Source: Domibacillus mangrovi (GTDB taxonomy: Bacteria > Bacillota > Bacilli > Bacillales > Domibacillaceae). From it: a stretch of 32,494 nt of DNA. The notes under the pieces are model-generated. The model was given only the letters and a program-made list of their open reading frames with translations. It was not told the DNA's origin and made no database searches. Below, in pieces: positions 22,974 to 30,142 of the stretch. Numbering within the stretch: the first letter of the stretch is position 1; each line of letters begins with the position of its first letter. Location: assembly GCF_001906925.1 (NCBI RefSeq), contig NZ_MRWQ01000028.1, positions 1 through 32,494 on the forward strand, written 5' to 3'. Made by a program: the position numbers and the translations under genes.

Positions 22974-24200
22974 ATGGGTATTTCACAAGTAACAAATAAA
23001 CTAGAACAACCGAAACTAGATTCAAAACCTAAAATAGGATTACTTATTATAGGTATCATTTTAATTGGAGCTAATCTCAGGGCTCCATTAACGTCAGTGG
23101 GCCCACTGATAGCTTCTATTCGTGACAGTTTGGAAATGTCTAATATATTAGCAGGGACAATAACCACAGTACCTTTACTTACTTTTGCGCTCTTATCCCC
23201 TCTTGCCCCTAAGTTAGCTCAACATTTTAGTATGGAGTTTGCCCTGTTTATTTCCTTGTTCTCATTAACGATCGGAATGGCCATACGTTCTTTTGGTGGA
23301 GTAGAAACATTATTTATAGGAACAATCTTAATTGGTGCATCTATTGCCATTGGTAATGTATTATTACCAAGTTTTATTAAGCATAACTTTGCACAAAATA
23401 TAGGCTTGGTAACTGGAATTTATGCAGTTTCTATGAATTTATTTGGAGCTCTTGGATCTGGTATAAGCATCCCCCTTTCCTCAATATCTGGATTAGGATG
23501 GTCCGGAGCTCTTGGATGCTGGGGGATTTTATCTCTTCTTACCATTTTTCTATGGCTGCCACAATTACGAAACAAGCATAAAGCTGTTAAGTTTGGACAA
23601 ATGGAAAAGAAAGTTACATCTATTAACTTATGGCGTTCTAAACTAGCATGGAATGTCACATTATTTATGGGCTTTCAATCCTCAATCTTCTATACAGTGA
23701 TCACATGGCTACCTGAAATTCTTGAACAAAAAGGGGTAAACACTCATGAGGCCGGCTGGATGTTGTCTTTAATGCAGCTTTCTATGCTTCCGGTTATGTT
23801 TATTGTCTCTATTTTAGCCGGACGTTTAAAAACGCAGAAGCTATTAGTAGGGGTTTCCGTTGTCTTGCTCATTATAGGACTGTTCGGTGTCTTATATGGG
23901 GGGACACTCCTTATTTCATTATGGATTATTATGATAGGAACTGGAGTTGGATTTGCATTTAGTTTAGCTATGATGTTCTTTAGTTTACGTACCCAAAATA
24001 CCAATGAGGCGGCGGAACTATCAGGTATGGCCCAATCATTAGGTTATCTTTTAGCTGCAGCAGGGCCTATCTTATTCGGATGGCTACACGACATTACACA
24101 TGATTGGACTACTCCTTTACTTATGTTAGTTCTAACTTCAGTCATTATTTTTATTACGGGCATAAATGCGGGGAAAAAGGAGTATGTGATCCCTAAGTAA
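22974..24200 (+). CDS. MFS transporter of the CynX/YycB group
   Basis: A 408-aa protein with about 12 membrane segments. It has the CynX/NimT-type opening IILIGANLRAPLTSVGPLIASIRDSL and later NVLLPSFIKHNF. Members move cyanate, 2-nitroimidazole or small organic anions. GGAGG lies 13 nt before the ATG, which is long, and the site is inside the FCD remnant. Together with the LysR regulator and aldolase it forms a small uptake and breakdown unit. Confidence 0.88.
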   Translation: MGISQVTNKLEQPKLDSKPKIGLLIIGIILIGANLRAPLTSVGPLIASIRDSLEMSNILAGTITTVPLLTFALLSPLAPKLAQHFSMEFALFISLFSLTIGMAIRSFGGVETLFIGTILIGASIAIGNVLLPSFIKHNFAQNIGLVTGIYAVSMNLFGALGSGISIPLSSISGLGWSGALGCWGILSLLTIFLWLPQLRNKHKAVKFGQMEKKVTSINLWRSKLAWNVTLFMGFQSSIFYTVITWLPEILEQKGVNTHEAGWMLSLMQLSMLPVMFIVSILAGRLKTQKLLVGVSVVLLIIGLFGVLYGGTLLISLWIIMIGTGVGFAFSLAMMFFSLRTQNTNEAAELSGMAQSLGYLLAAAGPILFGWLHDITHDWTTPLLMLVLTSVIIFITGINAGKKEYVIPK

Positions 24201-24207
24201 TCATGGA

Positions 24208-24246
24208 AAATCTCTTCTTTAGCTCTTCATTCTAAAGAGGAGATTT
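24208..24246 (+). terminator. Terminator after the MFS gene
   Basis: AAATCTCTTCTTTAG and CTAAAGAGGAGATTT pair over 15 bp with one mismatch and one wobble, with a 9-nt loop. The T-tail is short. Confidence 0.5.
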
Positions 24247-24369
24247 ACCCTAACTATTTGACAACATCCTGTAGACTTTTTGTATATTGAGTTGTTTTCT
24301 CATGTTGGAAACTTAATACAACATAATTTCTATTATATTTCCTTAGGAAATTAGTCTAGCAATAATTTC

Positions 24370-24723
24370 TTATTCACTGGGCATATAACCAATTACTTTA
24401 TTCGTATTGGGATCCATTAATATTGGAGATGTACCAAGCACAAGATTCTCCTTATCTTCAAAAGAAACTAGTAACACCTCTTTTCCTTCATAATCGTTAT
24501 CAAGTAATTCATAGCTATTATCAGCAATTGTTTTCGTAACGTTCGCACTTTGCCAGTTTTCTTGAATCCTATCATCCCAGCCTTTGTCATTCAAGAAATC
24601 CCAAGCAGATTCCCTTACATCGTCATAACCATCGTTATTTATAGCATTCATATCATCTTGATTATTTGAACAGCCAGCAATGAGAAACAAGGCACATAAA
24701 ATACTTATAATCACTTTGTTCAT
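24370..24723 (-). CDS. Small lipoprotein of unknown function (117 aa)
   Basis: ATG at 24723 with GGAGGAGGAGC directly upstream. Signal peptide and lipobox LIAGC, then an acidic mature part (NNQDDMNAINNDGYDDVRES) and VLLVSFEDKENLVLGTSPIL. It is likely attached to the outer face of the membrane. The longer frame to 24789 has no ribosome-binding site. Family not recognised. Confidence 0.65.
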   Translation of the reverse strand: MNKVIISILCALFLIAGCSNNQDDMNAINNDGYDDVRESAWDFLNDKGWDDRIQENWQSANVTKTIADNSYELLDNDYEGKEVLLVSFEDKENLVLGTSPILMDPNTNKVIGYMPSE

Positions 24724-24751
24724 GCTCCTCCTCCTACCTAAAAAAGGAACT

Positions 24752-24880
24752 TCACAATATTTTACCAAAATCATAATCGGATGGGTCATAAAAGTTTTTC
24801 ATCAAATGAATTGAAAATAGCTTTTCACCAACTATCCCCTCACTAGTCGCAAAATTCAGCTCCTTTTTAAATTCATTATT
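24752..24880 (-). pseudogene. Fragment of an Ig-like lipoprotein gene
   Basis: The minus-strand frame NNEFKKELNFATSEGIVGEK ... HLMKNFYDPSDYDFGKIL-stop matches the end of the intact lipoprotein at 19441 (LVKNFYDPSDYFF). Only the last 40 codons remain, with a stop upstream. It is a relic of a duplicated lipoprotein gene. Confidence 0.65.
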
Positions 24881-25051
24881 TCAGCCTAACTGGTCAAACT
24901 AACACAAAAAAGGTGTCTATGAAACTAATGTGCAGAAATTTTTCAACATCATCAAAAAAGGGCCTGTTGTTGATGTTTTAAGACCTTGTTTTAGTTGTTT
25001 TAACTGTTTTAGGAGCGTTTTAACCCAGTCATATCAAGGGATGCAGCGTTT

Positions 25052-25135
25052 AACTATCACAAAAAAGGTGTGAACTATCACAAAAAGAGTGTGAACCATC
25101 ACAATTTTGGTGTAAACTATCACAATTTATAATAA
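25052..25135 (+). repeat. Replication origin: four 21-bp iterons
   Basis: AACTATCACAAAAAAGGTGT starts repeats at 25052, 25073, 25094 and 25115, exactly 21 bp apart (two helical turns); the last is truncated. Core: AACTATCACA...GTGTG. Upstream are GTTTTA repeats (24990-25022), downstream an AT-rich stretch before the Rep_3 gene. This is the classic iteron origin of Rep_3 theta plasmids. The gap 24881-25051 has no gene. Confidence 0.9.
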
Positions 25136-25217
25136 TGATGGATAATAATTGATTTAAAAAGGTTTAGATGATAAATTTGAATAGTTTACTATACATAAAA
25201 AAAGAAAGCGTGATAAT

Positions 25218-26354
25218 ATGGATGAAAATTTTTTAATAACACAATCCAATTCATTGATTGAAGCTCGCCATATTAAACCGTTGTCCATAACGGAACAAAA
25301 AATTATTTTAACGATGGTGAGCATGATCCAGCCGCATGATGAAGATTTTCGCTGTTATGAAATCCTGGTTACTGAGTTTAAAGAGTTATGCGGGTTAAAA
25401 ACAGAAGGGCTCTATTCAAATATAAAAAAAACGGTTCGGACACTAATGGAAAAAATCATTGAAATTCCTCACCGGGACGGAAAAGGATGGTTCATGACTC
25501 ATTGGGTTTCTTCAGCAGAATACATGGCAGGAGAAGGGATGATCCGGCTTAATTTTGATCCAAGATTAAAGCCATATTTGCTTCAGCTAAAAAGCGCTTT
25601 TACCTCATACCGTTTAAGCAATATTCTTTCGCTGAAAAGTGTTTACGCTATCCGGCTGTATGAGTTGATGAAAAAGTGGCAGCATATCGCAAAATGGACG
25701 ATTTCTGTTGGGGAATTGCGCTCGAAGCTGGGTGTTGCAGAAGGCAAACTGGAACTTTACGGACACTTTAAAAGCCGAGCATTGAAGCCAGCTATTACTG
25801 AGGTCAATGAGAAAACGGACATTTACATTGATTTCAAAGAAATAAAACGGGGACGCAAAGTTGAAAAAATTGAATTTACCATCATGCAGCAGGCCGAACG
25901 AGAGATCAAGCTTCCCGTCCTGCAGCCGAAAAAGCCGGCTGATCTAACGCGTCAGCCATCGGATGACGAAATGTTGCGTGGTAGGATAAACGAAAAAACC
26001 GTGGGCTTTATCTTTGATCCGGTCGCTTTCCGCGATATTTTCATCAAAAGCACAGCTATGTGGGGAAATGATATCGAACAAAACTTGTTCGATCTGCTTC
26101 TTCATGTAAATAATGCTAACAAAATTAAAAATAAAATCGCCTATTTCCGCTCGATTATCAACGAAGGCTATGATCGCTTCTTAAACGGTGAAACCTTCGA
26201 GGCAGCCGATTTTTCCACTGGACAAGCACATCTGCCTGAATGGTTTAAACACCCGAATAAACCGGTAGAATCCGAACTAGACTCCACTTTTGAAGAGGAA
26301 AGAAAAAGTTTGGAAGAAGAATTGCGTAAAGTAAAAACTCTCATTAATACGTAA
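25218..26354 (+). CDS. Rep_3-family replication initiator
   Basis: 378 aa. The N-terminal double winged-helix Rep_3 core is clear (SNSLIEARHIKPLSITEQKI, then LKSVYAIRLYELMKKW). It binds the iterons just upstream and opens the origin. The C-terminal 120 residues are additional to the usual core and end IKNKIAYFRSIINEGY ... HLPEWF ... LDSTFEEERKSLEEEL. The two winged-helix proteins at 4174 and 30143 share this tail. Iteron binding should also limit copy number. Weak AAAGAAAG site before the ATG, which may keep levels low. Confidence 0.93.
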   Translation: MDENFLITQSNSLIEARHIKPLSITEQKIILTMVSMIQPHDEDFRCYEILVTEFKELCGLKTEGLYSNIKKTVRTLMEKIIEIPHRDGKGWFMTHWVSSAEYMAGEGMIRLNFDPRLKPYLLQLKSAFTSYRLSNILSLKSVYAIRLYELMKKWQHIAKWTISVGELRSKLGVAEGKLELYGHFKSRALKPAITEVNEKTDIYIDFKEIKRGRKVEKIEFTIMQQAEREIKLPVLQPKKPADLTRQPSDDEMLRGRINEKTVGFIFDPVAFRDIFIKSTAMWGNDIEQNLFDLLLHVNNANKIKNKIAYFRSIINEGYDRFLNGETFEAADFSTGQAHLPEWFKHPNKPVESELDSTFEEERKSLEEELRKVKTLINT

Positions 26355-26380
26355 TTGCTTTCCGATGCGGCTCATGTATT
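26341..26380. repeat. 40-bp direct repeat, copy 1 (second copy 26658-26697)
   Basis: TCATTAATACGTAATTGCTT and the following 20 bases recur at 26658-26697 with two changes. The copies flank the tandem-repeat array. On the minus strand each encodes the end IHEPHRKA(I/V)TY-stop of the ComK-like protein; copy 1 also forms the last four codons of the Rep_3 gene on the plus strand. A duplication or recombination event is implied. Confidence 0.7.
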
Positions 26381-26402
26381 AACAGGAAATACATGAGCCG
26401 CA
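26366..26402 (+). terminator. Hairpin after the Rep_3 gene
   Basis: TGCGGCTCATGTATT and AATACATGAGCCGCA form a perfect 15-bp stem with a 7-nt loop, followed after a few bases by TTTTT. It probably ends the rep transcript. Its left arm lies in the duplicated 40-bp segment. Confidence 0.65.
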
Positions 26403-26490
26403 CTTCGCATTTTTCAGATGTTCAAACTTTAAATCCAAATGGAACGGTTTGTACATAGCCGATTTTTTATATGTATTATTTAAAACAGGA

Positions 26491-26651
26491 ATGTACGGTT
26501 TAAAACTAAAATAGACGCTCAAGGACCAAAAATGTACGGTTTAAAACTAAAATAGACGCTCAAGGACCAAAATGTACGGTTTAAAACCAAAATAGACGCT
26601 CAAGGACCAAAATGTACGGTTTAAAACCAAAATGAGCGCTCAAAATCAAAA
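26491..26651. repeat. Four 40-bp tandem repeats (candidate partition or incompatibility site)
   Basis: Units start at 26491, 26532, 26572 and 26612 with ATGTACGGTTTAAAACTAAA; the first is 41 bp and the last has changes in its second half. Each unit contains GTACGGTTTAAAAC and GACGCTC. There are no unique spacers. The place between rep and parA, with a ribbon-helix-helix partner downstream, fits a centromere-like parS array or a copy-control iteron set. Confidence 0.75.
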
Positions 26652-26660
26652 AGGTCTTCA

Positions 26661-27164
26661 TTAATACGTAACGGCTTTCCGATGCGGCTCATGTATTTCC
26701 CTATAATACAGTTCAATGCATTTCGCGTTTTTTAGCTGATCCAAACAAAATCTTTGGGAATGCAGCACAGGGAGATGATGATCTGTTAGTTGAATAGATG
26801 TTTGATTGGACGATTTTTGTTTCATCGAGATAATGTCTCTTGAAAAGATCCAGCCCACTCTGCTTTGCTTGCCTATGGCTTCCCTCGTATTATAGGGGAT
26901 CAGCACAAGCCCATAAGACAGCGCGACCGGCACAAAGTTTTTCTTTCCTATCAAATCGCCATACCTGCTTCGGTTTACAGCGATGCTTGTACCGAAAAAA
27001 TCGACTATTTTCTTTAGAAAGAGATCGGAACGAAGATCAAGAACTTCTGTTTGGCCGTCTTTCAAATACACTTGAACAGCGTCTCCTTGATCTTTCATAT
27101 TCTGTGGTATGAAAGCCTGTCCTTCACGGATAAAACGCTCAATATACTGCCCATTTTTTTTCAT
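26661..27164 (-). CDS. ComK-like competence transcription factor homologue
   Basis: 167 aa from ATG 27164 (AGAGGAG 9 nt upstream). The order of motifs follows ComK: an N-terminal strand region, DLRSDLFLKKIVDFFGTSIAVNRS (ComK: DRSCRFFGSSYAGRK), VPVALSYGLVLIPYNT (the MVDPSNQIFLFPT position), then VGWIFSRDI (CGWISHV). ComK binds AT boxes and switches on DNA uptake genes. Sequence similarity is modest, and the C-terminal regulatory tail that binds MecA is not evident. It might tune host competence or nucleoid genes, or act as a plasmid-borne decoy. It is convergent with rep. Confidence 0.65.
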   Translation of the reverse strand: MKKNGQYIERFIREGQAFIPQNMKDQGDAVQVYLKDGQTEVLDLRSDLFLKKIVDFFGTSIAVNRSRYGDLIGKKNFVPVALSYGLVLIPYNTREAIGKQSRVGWIFSRDIISMKQKSSNQTSIQLTDHHLPVLHSQRFCLDQLKNAKCIELYYREIHEPHRKAVTY

Positions 27165-27546
27165 TCCACTCGCTCCTCTATGTAAATTTACAAATGAAAA
27201 AACAGATCTTTTTTTAAAAAATAGCTTGTTTTTCAAAAAAATAACATTAGGTGACTGAAGTAAAACAACAATAAAAGAACTGATTTTTTCCGTATTTTTT
27301 GATAAAGTGAGTCTTTTTGAAAGATTTGGCTCTTTTAAGTATGAATTTTGAACTCATGAAAGAGGAGCTTGAAGATAACAAACTTAAATGACTGAATATT
27401 CCGTTATGTAAATGATAACTTTATTTTACACGCTGCTAAACAAAAAAAGAAGGTTTTCAGCTTAAAATGACGAATAAAGTAATAAACGAATAAATAAAGG
27501 AAAGAAAGAAGAAAACAACGTTGGAAGAAAGATAGGTGGATAATAA

Positions 27547-28350
27547 ATGGCCATTACGATTACATTTGGAATCCAAAAAGGTGGCTGCGGAAAGTCTACC
27601 ACAGCCGGGATCCTCTCTTATTTGCTTCATCAAGATGGCTACCGTGTTCTTTCCATTGATATAGATTCACAAGGAAACCTAACGGAACTTTTATCTGAAC
27701 AGCCCTCCAATGAGTTTATCGGGAAATCGGTGCTCGAAGCCATGCAGCAAACAGATGTAAAAAAACATGTGCATCCCATCAGCGAACAATGGGATCTGCT
27801 CCCAGCAAACAACTTTTTAGCGACTTTCGCACGCTGGATCTACACCGGGAAAACGTATCAAGGGGATCATGTGCCATTTAACGGAAACCCAAGCCTCATT
27901 TTAGATGAATTGCTGAATCAGGTTCGTGATGACTATGATTTTATTATCATTGATACGCCACCCTCCCTCAGCGAACAGACCACCAATGCGCTTTGTGCAA
28001 GTGAGTATGTCGTCGTCATGTTCGAATGTTCAAACTGGTGCTATTCAGCTGTTCCAAACTTCATGAGCTCGATCGAAAGCGCCAACAGCTTTGGCAGCCG
28101 GGAGACAAAAATGATTGGGATTCTCCGGACGATGAACGATGTGCGGCGCAGCGATGCAAAAGCGTTTAACGAACTGATCGCGGAAGATTATCCTGATGAT
28201 GTCTTTAAAACGATCATCACAAGAAAAGCGCCTGTCGGCAGACTGTCTTTATACGGCTTCACAGACAACGCCGAACTAAAAGCAGGCCTCGATCAATACA
28301 ACAACTTTTATAAGGAGCTGATTAGCCGTGTCCAAAATCAACGAGATTAA
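27547..28350 (+). CDS. parA: ParA-type partition ATPase
   Basis: 267 aa with no N-terminal DNA-binding extension. Deviant Walker A KGGCGKSTT with signature Lys11, Walker A' SIDIDSQGNLT and Walker B FIIIDTPPSL are intact. It forms ATP-dependent patterns on the nucleoid that move the plasmid. The lack of an extension and a small ribbon-helix-helix partner suggest a type Ib system. The ATG has AGGTGG upstream. The gap 27165-27546 is AT-rich; GACTGAA occurs twice, but no clear promoter was chosen. Confidence 0.95.
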   Translation: MAITITFGIQKGGCGKSTTAGILSYLLHQDGYRVLSIDIDSQGNLTELLSEQPSNEFIGKSVLEAMQQTDVKKHVHPISEQWDLLPANNFLATFARWIYTGKTYQGDHVPFNGNPSLILDELLNQVRDDYDFIIIDTPPSLSEQTTNALCASEYVVVMFECSNWCYSAVPNFMSSIESANSFGSRETKMIGILRTMNDVRRSDAKAFNELIAEDYPDDVFKTIITRKAPVGRLSLYGFTDNAELKAGLDQYNNFYKELISRVQNQRD

Positions 28351-28627
28351 GAACTTAAAACGCCAGCAAACCGTCATCACGCCGGCACAGGCATTAGCTG
28401 AAACAGTGAACAAAGAAGAAAACAACGTTTCTTCCAATGAACAGACAAAGGAAGAAACGAATCAAACAAGAAAGGAAGAGAGAAAAGTGGAACGAAAACG
28501 CGTCTCATTCGACATCAGAACAGACCTTCACAAAGAACTGAAAATGCAGTCGCTCGTGCAAGAGAAAAACATCTATATTATGATTGAAGAAGCTTTAGTG
28601 CAATATTTAAAGCAAGAGAAAAACTGA
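28328..28627 (+). CDS. Ribbon-helix-helix partition partner of ParA
   Basis: 99 aa with a GTG start inside parA (23-nt overlap; AAGGAG upstream). The N-terminal half is polar and flexible. The C-terminal half is a ribbon-helix-helix domain (RKRVSFDIRTDLHKELKMQS ... YIMIEEALVQYL). In type Ib systems such a protein (ParG, omega) binds the centromere through this domain and stimulates ParA through its flexible tail. The array at 26491-26651 is the best candidate site. Confidence 0.85.
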   Translation: MSKINEIKNLKRQQTVITPAQALAETVNKEENNVSSNEQTKEETNQTRKEERKVERKRVSFDIRTDLHKELKMQSLVQEKNIYIMIEEALVQYLKQEKN

Positions 28628-28739
28628 TCTTTTGATGGATCCATACAGATCATCCACATCTTTACCTGCGCCTAACTGTTAAAGAAGGGATGACATACGG
28701 AGGACTTAACATTAGATAAAAAAGGAGAGGGACGTTTAA

Positions 28740-29423
28740 ATGCCACATAAAATTACGTTAACAGGCAAGCCTGTCAGTCCATTACGCGATAAAGGAGCTT
28801 ACTGTACCTTTGACATGGAGGAAAGTGGTTCTCCAGGGCCTCCAAAGGGGCTCCCAAAAAGCTCAATGATTACCTATACCGTCTTTATGAATCAGAAACA
28901 ATTAAAGAAAGCCGGAATAACCGCAGAAAACATTCGAAAACAGAAACTCATGATACAAGGCGAACCGACGTTAGATGTACCGGTGGATGATTGTCCAGGT
29001 GAAATTGGGGTGACCTGCTTTCAAGTGTCCATCATTCCTGAAAAACAGAAAGAAAAAGAGAAAAAACCTGTCGTGCAAGTAGAACCTGAACCATTGAAAG
29101 AAGAAGTCAAAGAAGAAGTCAAAGAAGAAGTGAATGAAGAAGTGAATGAAGTACAGCCGAAAGGACCAGAAGGAACAGAAGACTTCATTTCTCTTGAACA
29201 GATCCGTGTACCGGAAGAATTTTTAAAGACACGCCCAAATCCACACAAGACACAGCTCGTGATCGACTATGTAAACAAGACCGGCCACTTAGATGAACCA
29301 ATCACGATTAACCGGGAAACCAAGGTGCTGACAGACGGCTATAGACGCTATATTGTAGCTGAAGAAATGAAAATGGATGTTGTCCCTGTGGCGTATGAAA
29401 AGATAAGTGTGAAAAACATATAG
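28740..29423 (+). CDS. OB-fold-like / ParB-like domain fusion protein
   Basis: 227 aa with GGAGAGGG upstream. Residues 1-100 resemble a single-strand-binding OB domain (ITLTGKPVSPLRDKGAYCTF, KLMIQGEPTLD, GEIGVTCFQVSII). Residues 105-140 are a Glu/Lys linker with EEVK/EEVN repeats. Residues 145-225 form a ParB N-terminal-type domain (ISLEQIRVPEEF, ITINRETKVLTDGYRRYIVAEE), including the DGYRR box that in ParB binds and cleaves CTP. No helix-turn-helix follows. It could belong to partition or replication; function not established. Confidence 0.7.
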   Translation: MPHKITLTGKPVSPLRDKGAYCTFDMEESGSPGPPKGLPKSSMITYTVFMNQKQLKKAGITAENIRKQKLMIQGEPTLDVPVDDCPGEIGVTCFQVSIIPEKQKEKEKKPVVQVEPEPLKEEVKEEVKEEVNEEVNEVQPKGPEGTEDFISLEQIRVPEEFLKTRPNPHKTQLVIDYVNKTGHLDEPITINRETKVLTDGYRRYIVAEEMKMDVVPVAYEKISVKNI

Positions 29424-29433
29424 AAAAACGTTT

Positions 29434-29463
29434 AAACTCCCGATTTATCTCGGGAGTTTTTTT
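29434..29463 (+). terminator. Terminator of the partition operon
   Basis: AAACTCCCGA and TCGGGAGTTT form a 10-bp stem with a 6-nt loop, followed by TTTT, 11 nt after the stop. Confidence 0.93.
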
Positions 29464-29490
29464 AAAATAGAGTTAGGAGGAGAAAGTAAT

Positions 29491-29808
29491 TTGCCGATTA
29501 ATGGTCATTATCTTAATCAAGAAGAAATTGATATATTGTTAAAGACACGCTCTAGCTTTGTAAGAGAAGCAACAAAAGAAGATAAGAACGTATTAAAAGA
29601 AGAATTATACAAAAAAGTAGATGAGTATAAACAAAAAAACGAATTAGAAGCTGCGGAATATATGGAGGATTTATTAAAGCATTTAGAGGTGATGAACCTC
29701 CATGTAACGTCTGAAAATAATAAGGAGATACATTTTGTGTATACACGTTTAACAAATGACAAGGATTATGAAAACAAAGAAAGTGGCTTTATAATCGTGA
29801 AACGTTAA
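29491..29808 (+). CDS. Small hypothetical protein (105 aa, TTG start)
   Basis: TTG at 29491 with AGGAGGAG 8 nt upstream. An N-terminal stretch LNQEEIDILLKTRSSFVREA is followed by a helical charged middle (KEELYKKVDEYKQKNELEAAEYMEDLLKHL) and a beta-like end with FVYTRL. No known family recognised; cytoplasmic. Confidence 0.6.
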   Translation: MPINGHYLNQEEIDILLKTRSSFVREATKEDKNVLKEELYKKVDEYKQKNELEAAEYMEDLLKHLEVMNLHVTSENNKEIHFVYTRLTNDKDYENKESGFIIVKR

Positions 29809-29852
29809 ATATACGCTCTAAATAACGAGGATATGAGCAATTCTGATGTTTC

Positions 29853-29881
29853 TTGCAAAATAATCCACCAAAAGATATAAT
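29853..29881 (+). promoter_or_regulatory. Promoter of winged-helix gene B
   Basis: TTGCAA (29853-29858), 17 nt, TATAAT (29876-29881). Transcription would start near 29888, giving a leader of about 255 nt to the ATG at 30143, nearly the same as for gene A (about 253 nt). Confidence 0.7.
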
Positions 29882-29908
29882 GAGAGAAATGAAATGAATC
29901 GGAGCAAC

Positions 29909-30014
29909 AAAAAAGAGTTCCAACGTGTGCAAGTGGTGCGACAACACCCTTACACCGTTTCCGCCTAACCTGCCTAGGCAAAAACACCTGCTGAAACTCT
30001 CTTTGTATTATTCT
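29909..30014 (-). ncRNA. Antisense (countertranscript) RNA 2 against the leader of gene B
   Basis: On the minus strand it starts near 30014 and ends in TTTTTT (29909-29914), about 105 nt. Terminal stem: AGAGTTTC with GGAACTCT (8 bp with one wobble) before the T-run. Inside lie a small hairpin GCCTA/TAGGC (about 29962-29979) and a longer one with GGTG/CACC, AAG/CTT and GTGT/ACAC (about 29924-29954). It covers the antiterminator segment 29977-29987. Layout and size match antisense RNA 1. Confidence 0.7.
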
Positions 30015-30020
30015 TTTTTT

Positions 30021-30049
30021 ATTATATAAAAAATGAGGAAAGTTTGCAA
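30021..30049 (-). promoter_or_regulatory. Promoter of antisense RNA 2
   Basis: On the minus strand TTGCAA (30044-30049), 17 nt, TATAAT (30021-30026), a near-consensus promoter with no protein gene downstream on that strand. Confidence 0.72.
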
Positions 30050-30066
30050 GGAGTGCACGGTTTTAG

Positions 30067-30116
30067 AAGCGTATTTTTGCCCTGGATTTTACATGGGCAA
30101 AGGTACGCTTTTTTCT
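30067..30116 (+). terminator. Attenuator directly upstream of winged-helix gene B
   Basis: AAGCGTA-TT-TTTGCCC (30067-30082) and GGGCAAA-GG-TACGCTT (30095-30110) form two 7-bp helices with a small internal loop and a 12-nt loop, followed by TTTTCTTTTT. It ends about 15 nt before AAGGAGAG. Its 5' arm (GTATTTTTGCC) can instead pair with GGCAAAAACAC at 29977-29987 (10 of 11 bp). Confidence 0.75.
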
Positions 30117-30142
30117 TTTTCCGTTATAAGGAGAGACAGGAA

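Noticed and set aside
25052-25135. CRISPR-like or attachment-site repeats
   Set aside because: Exact 21-bp spacing, AT-rich flank and an adjacent Rep_3 gene identify iterons.
26491-26651. CRISPR array from four regular 40-bp units
   Set aside because: Whole units repeat without unique spacers and no cas gene is present; a partition or incompatibility array fits better.
30044-30142. Longer N-terminus of winged-helix gene B
   Set aside because: It would translate through the attenuator hairpin; AAGGAGAG supports the start at 30143.
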